Shown here piece after piece: positions 22,539 to 34,391 of a stretch of DNA of 64,000 nt. A program made the translations under genes and the position numbers. Below the pieces are notes generated by a model, which did no database searches, was not told the origin of the DNA, and was given only the letters and a program-made list of their open reading frames with translations. The first letter of the stretch is position 1, and every line of letters begins with the position of its first letter. Source of the stretch: Sphagnum magellanicum (taxonomy: Eukaryota; Streptophyta; Sphagnopsida; Sphagnales; Sphagnaceae); assembly GCA_021904315.1 (NCBI GenBank), contig CM038914.1, positions 17,471,065 to 17,535,064 of the forward strand. The letters are read 5' to 3'.

Positions 22539-25465
22539 TTACATGGGTTCTAGTGCAACTTCCTGCAGAACACCCCCAGCCCAGCATACTTGTCTAGAGT
22601 CCCCACACACAACCAACTTTCCACTACTTGTTAGGTTTGGGTGCTCAGGGCCCTGCATTATTTGTTCAAATGCACTAGGTGACATTTGAGCCAGCACAGG
22701 ACATTGTACCTTCATTATATTGTGCCATCCCTCTTCCCTTACATAATGCCATGAGGGGGTCTTAAGTCGTTTGGTCAAAGATTTTGGCTCACACACAATA
22801 TTGAGCTCTTGCACCTCCTTCAATTTTATACGTAGGGCAGCCTTCTTGACCTCAAGCTCTGGTTTTGCTTGCGCACATTTTTTCTGTTCCCGTAACCAAA
22901 TCATGAGATCTCATATTAGGGTAAAACGTTCATAATCAATAGACTACATTTGCAAACAAATTGGTTTAAGCACCACCTGACATGCTGTTCATTCAAGACT
23001 GAACTGACCTGCAGTTTGTTCAGTTCATCCTCGAGTTCCTTTCTCTCTATAGCCCTTGCACCCTACAACACCCCATTGATATGGAATAATCACAATATGA
23101 AATGTACATAGGGAAATGGAATGTTGTCAATATAGTCTTAGAAGTAGCAAAACCAACTTTTAAATGCCATCCCAGACCTCATGAAGCCCAAGTTGAGAAA
23201 ATGATGACAAGAAAAGTTAAAAGATACCTCACAAGCTTTGGCCACTGTCTTAATGTTATCCAGTGAAGCCTACAAAACTCCATTCACATGTTGCAATTGA
23301 ATATCTATGTTTATAGGACTCTAGATAATGCATATGACATACCATTCAAATGTCTTACTTGTGTGCACATTGATTTTGGAACAACAATTTGCATCACTTT
23401 GTACATGAGACTGCTGCAATTCTGTTTTGAGAGACCTATGAAAACTTTTTATGAATTTTTTTTCTATTCAATTCTGTAATGTTTTGAAGATCTTGAGCTT
23501 GCACTAGTTAGACCTGCCTACTGTGTTGATCTTGCATTCTTGCATGATACTGGTCTTCTTATCAGAGTCCCTAGCTATAGAGGACACAGGGGATGATGAT
23601 CATCATCAATCATCCTCATTAGAGAGTTGTCTTTTGCTTGCTATGCATCACATTGTACGTCCATGTGCAGCCATGTTTTGTTAAATAATTTGAGTACACC
23701 ATAGTATCTCCACCTGCAGCAGTAAAATGTAGTGTACAAGCCATTTTACTGCTGCAGGTGGAGATACTATGGTGTACTCAAATGGCCTGTACACTACATT
23801 TTACATCCATGTGCAAGATGTGTTCTGTTACATAATTTGAATACTATAGCAGAGCATTTGCACCCACAGACGTAAAATGGCCCAGGTACACTACATTTTA
23901 CATCCATGTGCAAGATGTGTTCTGTTACATAATTTGAATACTATAGCAGAGCATTTGCACCCACAGACGTAAAATGGCCCAGGTACACTACATTTTACAT
24001 CCATGTACAACCTAATTCAAGAAAAGATGTGCTTGAGTTCACATACATGTTGGACATGAGAAAAAGGTGTCCACCTACAACTGTCGAACACACAGAGATA
24101 GTGATGCCACTTCATCATTGGCCGTCTTCTGCCCCATAACCAGTCTAGCTTTTTCCTTCTCTAACATTGCCACCTGTGTAAACACCATTTTAAAATTATT
24201 GTTGTATGCACAAATTTTGGATTTTTCTAGTCTCATTTGTCTTTTTACAATTGCACTTTTTACGAGAACTTCTCCAAGGAAGTCACACAACGCCTTGATT
24301 GTTGATTGAGAAGAAGAAAGACTGTACTGCAATTTTTTGCTGGAGGCCAAGCTCTTCAAAAGCTTGTAACTTCATGGAACTCTCCCAAAGCTTCTGCTGG
24401 TAGATTGTGATAGTTTGAGAAATCTCCACATTTTTTGCAAGTACAGCCCGCATCTCCTTACACTGCAAATAGTGTTTTTAAAATAAGGATTCATTCTATA
24501 CAACAAAAGGAAAGGCGGCCTATCAACTCATGAAAATGGCATTCACACAATCCAATTTTCTTGATGTTGTGACATTGACCCTAACCAATAAAGCATTCAT
24601 CAGCCAAAGTACCTAACAACACAAACCTGGTTTTCATACTCTTTTCTCAATGCTACCATTTCATTTCTTGTAGATGTTGCTTCTACATCAGCATGTGCAT
24701 GCTTATTGTAGAGAGATGAAACCTCTTGCCTGCATGTTCAACATGGACTAGGGTTTGGTTATCCATTGGACCCCAATTTGCTCAAAAAGTCAGGACACAC
24801 AACCCTACAAATTTCTAGGCCTATGAAAGTCGGTTGCATTTCCAAAAGCAAAGCTCCACATGCAAAAATTGGGTGGCAACAATTAGAGTTACAAGGGCTG
24901 ACCTAGCCTTATTCAATTCTGCCTCCAAAAATTCCGCATAATCTGTTTCCTCTTCCCCCAACTTGCCAGCTTCATCCTGCTAGAATTTTTGTTCATAAGT
25001 GACATTCAAACCTTTTTTTTAGTAATTTCCAACACAAACTAAGAAATACACACAAAAAACATACCTTTGAGCCATCCACTTGCTGTTTCAAACATGCAAT
25101 TGGACCCATGGTCATGAGTTGGGAAACACGATGAGCAGTCACCTCTTCTTCATATAATCTTCTATATGCAGCCACCTGACAACATATCGCACCCCACATT
25201 TGTGTCCAGAATAAAAATGAATTGTTCATTCAATTTTTTGCATCACAATTTTTGCATCAAAAATTCGGTGGGCTTGATTTGCACAATGTGATCATGCATG
25301 TAAATTGGAGTAGGCACTTACAGTTGATTGAAACTTGTCAATGATATCAAATTGATCTTCAATTTGTTTCACCATGTCTATAACTTTATGCTGTAACACA
25401 TCAAGTCGTTGCTTCATCTCTTCCTCTCTTCCTGGGGACATTTCTGTACATTTTGTGGTCAATGA
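22539..25465 (-). CDS. Multi-exon coiled-coil protein gene, unknown function
   Basis: Short exons with good splice sites line up on the minus strand: 25465-25322, 25175-25065, 24976-24903, 24729-24627, 24462-~24310, 24173-~24085, 23269-23228, 23062-23009 and 22883-22539 (stop). Lengths of 144, 111, 74+103, 42 and 54 bp keep one frame across junctions. The product is rich in heptad-like Glu/Lys/Leu stretches (EEEMKQRLDVLQHKV, AYRRLYEEEVTAHRV, RNEMVALRKEYENQ, AIERKELEDELNKLQ), so a long coiled coil is expected. The C-terminus is non-helical (TPSWHYVREEGWHNIM). I do not recognise the family. The 5' end is not defined: the NOT3 fragment upstream ends in a compatible phase. The 3' ends of the exons at 24.3 and 24.1 kb are uncertain. 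It may be captured host DNA or an accessory gene of the element. Confidence 0.6.
23689..23782. repeat. Long perfect palindrome, 41-bp arms
   Basis: 23689-23729 (TTTGAGTACACCATAGTATC...) is the exact reverse complement of 23742-23782 around a 12-nt loop. A second nested pairing exists between GTAAAATGTAGTGTAC (23722) and GTACACTACATTTTAC (about 23790). It lies in an intron of the coiled-coil gene and could be a foldback element or give a hairpin RNA if the intron is transcribed. Confidence 0.92.
23791..24009. repeat. 97-bp tandem repeat adjoining the palindrome
   Basis: ACACTACATTTTACATCCAT starts at 23791, 23888 and 23985, a period of 97 bp. The first two units are identical as far as I can see and the third is partial. 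Each unit begins with the sequence complementary to the palindrome's inner arm, so the palindrome and array share origin. Confidence 0.9.
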
Positions 25466-26070
25466 CTGTCAATAGGAACATGTGTGATATTGACTAGCTA
25501 CTGCAACTAAATTCATCAGCTCGTAGCAGCGGTCATAGGTCAATGTCAGCCAATAACCAACATATAGAGTTTCTGTTACAAGTTTGGGGGTAACTAGAAG
25601 ACTCAGCCATCATTCTGGCTAGCCCAATCAACAAAGCAAGCAGCCCAAAAAAATGAGAACTAGTAAAGAGAAAGAGAAAATATGGCAATGAGATTTGCAA
25701 GTATACTCCCATTCAAAACACTCCCATTCAGAACCAAGAGATCGCATATGAGAACTTAAAATAAGGTTTACTCTCTTTATTCCCTGTTGTTAACCTTGAA
25801 TACTCTGCACAAGGAAAAAAATTCCGTGCAATCCCTGTCCCCTTCAAACATCTTAAAGAGCTATCCGCAAACAACACAGTAAAGAAAGAGACCCAAACAG
25901 AAGAACAACCACAAAATTGATGATTGGTTGACATTGAGTATTCAGCTCAAAACAGAGGGAGGATAATAAGAACTGAACAGCATCACCTAAAAGCTCAAAG
26001 AAAATTCAAACAGGAAAACCAAAGTAAATATGAGCAACTACTTGAGTGCAGAAGAGAGCAAAAAGTTTAC

Positions 26071-26812
26071 TGGGATGTAGCTTCCGGGTCGCTCAGAGTC
26101 TTTTGGCAAGGGAAGTTTGCGATATGCAGCCTCTAAGGCCTGTGAATTGAACAGTTGATCATGCTGTCCTGAGGCATTTCCTCCCCCAAGTGCAGGAATC
26201 AGATTGTCACCAATGGCACCCAGGTCAGTCATACTTCTTCTCCCTATCAAACCTGGAAACCTGGACCAGGTGAACGCTGCTGCAAAGATGATACCACTTG
26301 CCCTGGTGCAAAGTCTGCATCCCTTGATAGCTGGCTGAACTCTGCTAATGTCCCAGGTCCACCAATCTGCATACAAGATTAGTGTCACAATCTCTCAGAT
26401 ACAAATCCTATGTGTCTAAGCATAAAAGTCTAAGTACTTCCTGGAGATTGTAATACTAGAATAACTTTGACTGTGGAGTTGGACGTAGCTCACTGAAACA
26501 TCAAATGTGTCAACATTCTTCACCAAATAAACACCTTGGGCATTCCAAGGATTCTTAGGTATTTTGGTTACAATTGCAATAGATACACCCATTACTCATG
26601 TGGAGTTGGATAATCAATCACAGTCCAGCTGGTCACTGCAAGCATTTACATTTGCTAAACAGTAACTGCACATGTAGGAATTCCGGCAAAACACTACCCC
26701 AAATGAATAGCACCAGAAAATGAACCTTCTATTAATCATACCTGAAGAGTATCCCCTGAAGGATCAGCTTGACACTCATGCTGTACTTCTTGCAGTTACT
26801 CAAAGATTAGTT
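26071..26812 (-). pseudogene. Captured CCR4-NOT subunit 3 (NOT3) fragment
   Basis: The minus strand reads DFAPGQVVSSLQQ, GLIGRRSMTDLGAIGDNL and SQALEAAYRKLPLPKDSERP, ending YIP at a donor (ATCCCA|GTAAAC, 26071). In plant NOT3 this linker block lies just before the C-terminal NOT box. NOT3 is a scaffold of the CCR4-NOT mRNA deadenylation complex. The exon starts at an acceptor at 26366. A one-base loss near 26251-26262 shifts the frame between SPGPGF and GLIGRR. A possible upstream exon ends at 26742 (ECQADPSGDTLQ). The NOT box itself is absent, so this is a broken fragment. Confidence 0.8.
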
Positions 26813-28589
26813 CTAATGCTATGTATCTTGGTCAGAAGGATGTCTTTGCAGGTCATTGACATGAAGCTCTTGCTCGTTGGGCACTAAACAGTCTGAACAA
26901 AACAAGCCGTGATGGGGGACAGCAGAACCAGAAAGTTTGGAAAATCAATAGTAGGAATAAACACATTGCGAATAGAAGTTGGAAGACCCTAACAAACTCT
27001 GCATGTTTGAAAAAGACGTCCCACTCACTGCATGAATAATAATCACGTCGTGCGAAGTCCTCAACCCTACATACAACCTTGAAAGCTGAAGCAAGCTTTC
27101 AACGATTTAAGGTAGGCCGACAAATGGGATGCGAAAGTCGTTCAGAAAGAGACAAGGTTGGAAAGAACAATCTTAGCAGGAATGCAAACCAGCGCAAATA
27201 TTGCAAGTACTGGGAGTCAGTCCAATGCCCTGATGGTAGACGACAACGAAACTCGAGACTCGATATAAGGAGATAGTCCAAATGCTGTAACTTTCTCAAC
27301 CCGAGTACAGGGACAAGAACCGCCAGTGGATCAACTACAGCAACTGATTGTGCGTCGAAAGGAAAGAAGAGTTTCCATTGACGCGTATGCTAACGGGTAC
27401 AATATTTCGGGCAGATCCTGAATTCGTCTCAGCGAAGAGCTGCTCTCTAATCACAGAAACGCCACTGGAACAACTACATCCACCGATTCACCACCACAGG
27501 ACGTAAAAAACTGGCATGCCTACACCCGAGTTACAAATGCACTGCACAGATCTTTGTTCAAAAACATCATGCTGGTTGCTCTCACACCAAAAGGAACTGC
27601 ACAACTACCTCCACGGATTCAGCACCGCAATCTGCGACGAAAGTCCGTCGCACCAAAGGTGTCGCAACAGCCACATTTACGGCTGTACATTAGCTGGTTA
27701 CACCAAAGGTTGCTTTGTATCTCGAAGTCAAGAAACAAGCCCTAGGGCTTCACTCCATCAACCCGTTTCCTCGCCCCAACCGACAGAAACAAAAATCCTT
27801 CACAGGAATCATCACACCGAATAACTTGGTAACCAGAAAAGAGACAGCTATTCGAACCTCAACTTAGGTTGATCACAACGACTGATGCTTCTGCGTGTCG
27901 CGCTCTCATATTGAAAAAAGACCGGAACAAAAAACCCTCGGTCCACCACGACGTGAGCGTTCACAACACATCCTTCTTCGGCATCTTTTTACACCGCTTA
28001 TACAATCCCCCACAACCTCTTGGCAGCTGTTAATTCATTAGGGTCATAAGTCATAACAGCTGCTTCATAATTTTTCATACAAAGCAGCAAGAGGCGGGCC
28101 GCTGTCCAACGTAGACTCTGAATTATTCTTTTGAAAACTAAAGACGCTGCCAGCGAATCCTGCTCGATTGGAAGCTATGCTTGAGCAACCAGGAGGTAAC
28201 AGCAATGGCAATCTCATCAACTCATCAGACAGACCTCGCCTCTCCCAATAACCCAGCACAACAGCCGGAAATAAAACAAAGCCAATCGCCCCAGGAAACA
28301 GCAACCACTGTTCTTCCTTTCCCACAAACGCCTATGCCACGTTCACTCACCACCCCCCCCCCCCGGGCCGGTCCGGTCGAAAATACCGCCACGAGGAGAT
28401 TCGTGTCCACGTGGCGGTGGCAGGTCACCCGGAGGAATCCTCCGGCTTATCCGCCGGTCGTTCAAAGCACTACTAACCGGCGCTCGCGGTAACCCTATAA
28501 CCCTCTTCCTCCATTATCACATTACTCAGTTTCATTAGCAAATCCCTTTTGTCATGACACTCTTTTGTCAGCAACAACAACAACAACAA
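26813..28589. other. Non-coding stretch upstream of the NOT3 fragment
   Basis: Mixed-composition DNA. Several open frames of 60-100 codons exist on both strands, but none shows a domain, coherent splicing or a good start. A C run at 28351-28363 is a simple repeat. It may contain further decayed captured exons that I cannot recognise. Confidence 0.4.
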
Positions 28590-29478
28590 TCTACTATATA
28601 AATTCACTTGTTCTGTCTGTCTGTCTGTCCGACGACAATTCCGGCCTCTGCATTTTCTGTGGCAGAACCGGCCGGCCTCTGTATTTAGCTATGGCGGCAA
28701 TACCAATGCAGTTTTCTATGGCAGAACCGGCCCGGCCTCCAGATAATTTAGATACAAACGAGGCCGCCACCGCTCTTGCCATCGCGCACAGCTTGCCTTC
28801 TTCTTGCTCTCCCAAAGTTCAAATTTTGCACAGCCGTGAGTTCCTGCTGCTTCCAATGCTCCCCATTCAATCTTATATATAAAGTACCTTGTCCGTCCGT
28901 CCGTCGGACGACGTTCTGGGAGCATTTTCTATGGCAGAACCGGCCAGAGAGAGAGATAACTGAGCACCGGCTACCAGCGACCCAGGTCCTGAGAGCCAGG
29001 TCCTGAGAGCCAAATGCAGCAACACGGCAGCAACAGAAGAAGGGAGCCGCGTCCGTCTGTCTGACGACGTTCTGGGAGCATTTTCTATGGCAGAACCAGC
29101 CAGAGAGATAACTGACCACCGGCTACCAGCGACCCAGGTCCTGAGAGCCAAATGCAGCAACACGGCAGCAACCCAGGTGTCGCGGCTCCTAATAGGACTT
29201 GCATGGCTTCTAAAATTAGGTTTTCTGGGTAGGTATCAATATATCAAGAATTTGTTGAAAAAAAGAAGAAGAGGGTATTAGGCTTCAAATTTTTAGGTTT
29301 TTTGGGGGATGGGTTTGGGGTGAAGGATAGAGTGGGGGTTTGGGTTGTGGTTCTTTCACCTTCAATTCCATTTAACTATGGTTTGAGTATATATGGGAGT
29401 CTTAAGACCATCCAAGTGAAGAAAAAAAAAAAGCCAGGCACGGGCGGATTGTGTCAGACCGTCATGGGTACCCACTAG
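28590..29478 (+). mobile_element. Helitron-like non-autonomous element (candidate)
   Basis: Starts TCTACTATATAAATTC after an A and ends ...GGGTACCCACTAG before a T. This fits the Helitron pattern: 5' TC with an AT-rich TATATAA motif, 3' CTRR end, insertion between A and T. A GC-rich palindromic stretch precedes the CTAG end. Similar 5' starts (TCTTATATATAAAGTACC at 28871; TCTTATATATTAATTC at 32823) suggest several related copies. No RepHel helicase is encoded. The 3' hairpin is weak, so the call is tentative. Confidence 0.4.
28889..29165. repeat. ~155-bp imperfect tandem duplication
   Basis: The block GACGACGTTCTGGGAGCATT ... ACCCAGGTCCTGAGAGCCAA occurs at about 28900-29010 and again at 29060-29165, with a (GTCC)n-like run in front of each. 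An internal 18-bp unit (GGTCCTGAGAGCCA) is itself doubled in the first copy. It lies within the Helitron-like element. Confidence 0.8.
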
Positions 29479-32400
29479 TTTATTACAATTTTATCATTCC
29501 TCCTTCCTCCCTCCACCCACCCACCCAATGATATACCTTCTTCCAGAATAAGGGTATCACCCAAGGTGGCAGCTGAGGGTGGTACCCGTATTTTGGGTTA
29601 TGTTTGAGGGGGTTACGAAGAGTTAAAACACCACTAGACATGCTAGAAAATGTAAAAGTTTGTCTTCCAAAATTGTAAATACGTTTTTAACTCAAATGAA
29701 AACAAAAAGTTCATAATCATAATAATTTTTATAATTTTAGATGTATTTTTCATTGCAAAGTTCACCTTTGATTTTAAATATCGAAATTTTTTACTATATC
29801 TTTTTTTTTCAAATCTAGGATGATTAAAATATAATTTTAATTAATCATTTCATTTTTTGCTAAATTTCTCAAATGAATTCAAGTTATATATAACAAAACT
29901 TGATTAAAAGTCCACTAATAATATGCTGAATTATGAACATGATTCATTCACTTTTGAACAATGTCCATTATTATTTTACATTGTTATGTCAACATGACTG
30001 AGATTTTTGATCATTTTTTGTTTTATCCAACTTTGTCCCACATTCATTGCACACATATCTATTACAATCTAATTAATACAAACCTTTTAAAACACACCCA
30101 TTTTGCCTCTTTCATGCTTTATTAGTGAAGTTCACTTTAATGGTAAGATGTTTCCTTCCCTAGCTTTTAATTGATTGCTAGTTTTTCCACCTCCTAATTG
30201 AGAAGTCTTGACACATCTTGAGGCTGACCTTCATCATTATGTCCATTTTTTCTCTCTTTAGGGTTTATACTAGAAATGAAGCACAATTGAAACATTGGCA
30301 AACCCATTTATAATAAGGTCCCTAATGATGATACTATGAGCCCATTCAAAGGGTAGTCTTGCATGTTCTCCACTCATAAGTTATGAGACAAAACTTGTAG
30401 ATGAAGAACATGTGTACAAAAGCTTTAGCAAGATATGTTGGGCAATAATCATACGTAGCATTTGACAAGTGGTCCCATAAATTACATGTTGTAAAAGTAT
30501 CAATACCATTTTGATGCTCCAAGGGATTCATGTTCAAATCAAAATACCTTGTTTCCTTTAAGCTACAAGCAACCACGCCCACAACAAAGACACCACAAAT
30601 AACCTCAGTTTATAAAATGGCATCTTGGGAGGCGGAATAGGGCTAGCATGCCCTGCATTCTTAGGATGGCACCTTCCGCTTTTCAAGGGCCTAACATTTT
30701 GTTCCATGCCTTTTCTTATATTTTTTGTTATCCCTTAATTGAATACCTAGGTATTGTTTGAAGTATAATCTTCACCTAATTCCTTAGGAACAGTAAAGTC
30801 GGACGATGAGTCACTCCCAAGGCTAAGGATGAGGTGGCTTTAAAAACAATTGGTAACTACACTGAAGATGGAAATTTAGGGTTTTCCTTGGGTTTAGGGT
30901 TCCATTCCAAACCAAAGCTTCTACATCAAATCCTAGTAGAACCTTGAAAATTGGGGGGGAAACAAGCACCTCAGTTCCACCATTTTTTCACTCATGTTCA
31001 AAAGGGATTAGGTAATGGACAAACAGGGCGGGTTGGTCAAAACCAACACTTGTCTCTTTCATATGAGCAGAGATGTACCTACAACCCCATGCCAGTATGT
31101 AGTATGAATTTAGGTATTGAAAATAACTTGTAAATTTTTTTCTCGTGTATGCGGAATGTGGAGGCCGACTTACCCTCAATAAAATTCCTAACTCAACAAA
31201 GGGACTACGGCTTAGGCATAAGATGTTTCTTCTACTCTCAAACGAATTCACAGCCCTGCAAAATTATATGGGTTCCTTATGGAGGTACGAATTTTGAACA
31301 TGGCTATTGTGAGAATTTGGGTATCACATTTGCTCTTACATTATGCATGGACCCTTCATTCCCAAAAGAGCCCAATTCTTAGTCCTCACCTTACCCAGGG
31401 TCATCACCAAACAAATTTTGGGGTTAGCCATTTTCATTTCACTTTTCTTCTCTTATTGTCTTCAGAGGAACATTATGTGAGAAGATACAAAGTAGGCACA
31501 CCACCTTGTTGAACTTGTGCATTGAAAGTGTATGGTAAAGCCCTAGGTAAGGAATTCCTAAAATAAGGACCCAAGGATAGCTATGTTTGGCTCTGCATTT
31601 CGGGAACGATCCCCCCAATTTACCTCTTCATAAAGTGCAGGACCAACATTATCTTAAACCTAAACATATGTAAATTAGGAGGGGTTCTTATGCCTACTTT
31701 AAAGAGTAAAAGGGGATTAGTTATAAGTTCACTCTCCTTTTTTAGTAGGGATACTTGTGGATATTAGGTGAAAATTTTCCAATTGTGTTTGTAAAGGCCA
31801 AATGCTGATATTGATATGACCTCAAAACAATCCATGAGCAATATTATTGAGACCTTTTTCTAACAACAAGGGTCCCTAACCAATATGATTTTCACAACAC
31901 ATCAATTGCACAATAGAGGAAAGGATAGTAAAACATACCATTCTTAAATGTGTGATACTTCAAAGACAAAATATCAATAGGTAATAGAAGTGTACACTTT
32001 GATTGATTCTGTAAATACTTTCAGTTACATGTGTGGTGACCAACCAGTTTACTCTGGTATTATAAATGAGTTTACCATTTTACGTTTTTAACATCCATGC
32101 TCGGAGGGGAGACTGAGAAGCCTACAAAAGATTTAAGAAACATTACTCGACAAAACAATTTCAAAGCTTCCTTAGACACAGTGGACTCCTACTGGTATTA
32201 TTAGGTCTAAGGCTGATTTTTGCCTGGTTTAAATTTGGTATTGGTGTAAGGTTGACATTGCCTCAGGTCATACCTAGCTAATATGTTGTTCAATAAGGGT
32301 ACCCAGGTTGCACCCTATATACCAATACAACACTGGTATGTTCCCAAAGTTCACATACCAAAGTTCCCAAAGTTTTGCAAGGTGTACAAACATAACTACA

Positions 32401-33029
32401 ATGTTGTTGATTTTTATAAAGGCCCAAGTGGCTTGTGTTTGGAGGGAGGTGGGGCCATTCCAAGTAGGTCCCAACCCAAGTAGGTCTCAACATTGATTTC
32501 TTGGGATGTGAATTTAACCTAGTCTGTGAACCTTTCAAGAAAAACAAGTTTTAAAAATGTGAAATGTGTTTTTCTCAACCAAAGGAAATTGACAATTTTG
32601 CAAAATAAAAAAATCAAGGACCCAAAAATTAAATCATTGGCTCCAAATAATAAGAGAGCTATTGTTGGTCTGGTTTGGAAATACTGATAGAAAACTGGTA
32701 CCAGGGGTATTCGTCAGGTCCCTCCAGGGCTTATTTTGGTATGAGGTTGGCATTGCCTTATGTCTCTCTAGCCTAGTAAGATCCTTGCTGCAACTGTAGT
32801 GCCTCGGTAGCTTTGGCACTAATCTTATATATTAATTCACTTAGTCCTGTCTATCCTTTCTTCTGTCTGTCTGACGACGTTCTGCTGCAGAACCAGTGGC
32901 AATTGGGAAAAGTCACGGGCACCACTAGCAACATGGTTTCTGTGTGTGGACAAAAATTGGGCAGTGCGTGGAAGATTCTTCCAGTCACTACTCATTCCCT
33001 GTGGAGCTATCTGTCTGTCTGTGGTGACA
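29479..33029. other. AT-rich spacer without genes
   Basis: Long stretch with scattered short frames only. A fragment GGTGTAAGGTTGACATTGCC (about 32244) has a diverged partner at about 32741 (GAGGTTGGCATTGCC), hinting at an old repeat. A Helitron-like 5' start lies at 32823. I see no recognisable protein. Confidence 0.5.
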
Positions 33030-33182
33030 AACAGGGCAGGGCAGGGCAGGGCAGACACCCGCCCACTGGACCTGCATGTAATTAAAAAACCGGAGTGGGA
33101 AATGTGAAGGACGGGGGGGAGGGGTCGACGGGTTAAAAAACTAGAGTGAGAAAAGTGAAGGACCGGGGGGGGGGGGGGGGTT
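33030..33182. repeat. Simple repeats: (GGGCA)n and poly-G
   Basis: GGGCA units repeat near 33033-33053 and a G run ends at about 33181. The G run has four or more consecutive GGG tracts and could form a quadruplex. Confidence 0.8.
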
Positions 33183-33662
33183 TCAGCTTATTAATAGGGG
33201 CAAGGGGTTAGTTTCAGCTTACCTAATAGGGCATCAAACCGGGTAATTGGGAATGGAAATTTTACAAAGACCCAGACTAATTTTTCAAGCAATTTTGGTG
33301 GTTAACTAAGTTTCATATTGTCTTTCCTTTTTCCTGAGCGCCTCCAGTGCTGCTACACATGTTTTCACTGTTCTTACCTGTACAACTACTATAGTTACTC
33401 TCAACCATTGTGCATTAAATGTTGAGTTCCAACAATTCATAGTGAGGAAATCTATCCCAGACCCAGAACGCCGTCCAGAGCAATAGTCCCGTTCAGAAAG
33501 TAGCCTGTCTGAGTCTGCCCACATCTGCAGCCGCAACAAACGCCCCAAACAACCAACACGATTTGATCAACAAGCCTGCACGCGTCGTTTCTACAAGAAG
33601 ACAAAAAGAATCATGATCTACAGCAGGTGAATGAAGAAGAAGAGGCTTTCTTGCAGGCCTAC

Positions 33663-33940
33663 CCAAAAACAACCGGGACACTGACTGGTTTTCTACCATG
33701 CTCCGGGATCAAGTACAGATTGTCCTCCATTAAAAAACCAGAACTGTTTGTGTCGGAGTGAAAATTGCTTTGTGTGTAAGGGCATGATTGCTGCTGCGAC
33801 CCATCGTTAGATGCTGCAGCGCATGTAGTTTGGTTGATGCTGCAAAGCGGGTTGCTGCAATTCACTGGTTGCGAAGTCAAAGATGAGTTCGGCGAATGTG
33901 TATTCCCTATGCCCTGCGGCCCATAACACACATCATGCAT
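33663..33940 (-). pseudogene. Pepsin-like (A1) aspartic protease fragment
   Basis: The minus strand reads VNCSNPLCSINQTTC, SCPYTQSNFHSDTNSSGF, LMEDNLYLIP and VPVVFG. This is the middle part of plant A1 aspartic proteases (Cys-pair segment, CPY..., G-L-EDxLxL, FGCG). The expected Cys after VFG is replaced by a TAG stop at about 33660. Neither catalytic DTG/DSG motif is present. It is an inactive fragment of about 90 codons, most likely another captured host exon. Confidence 0.6.
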
Positions 33941-34391
33941 CTTGATCACTTATACTTCAGCAAGAATATAATATCCCGAGGAGGAGCAACTTCTTACAGC
34001 AGCAAGCAAGATCAAGACTCCCCGATGAGTCTTCTGTGTATCTAAGAACTTCTGATCTTACAGTAAGTCTGGATTACAGCTCTGGCGGAGCAAGAACAGC
34101 AGCTTCAGCTTCAACGGAAGTCTTACAAAGAGGAGAGCACATTGCAGGCATTCACAGGGGACCTAGAGCAGATCGCTGGCAAATAATCAGAACTAGTGAT
34201 GATGAAACCTTTACAAACTTATGCTAAATGAGATAATTCCTTTTTTATGGAGTTCTTTTGGCGATGGAGAATTTTTTTGTCTATGGAGATAAAATTGTTT
34301 TGAGATTTTAGTTGGTTTTAGTTTTCACTGTCATAATCAGAAGTAATGAAGACGAGCAAATAGAGAACTGACTTATTTTGTTTGCTTGCAG

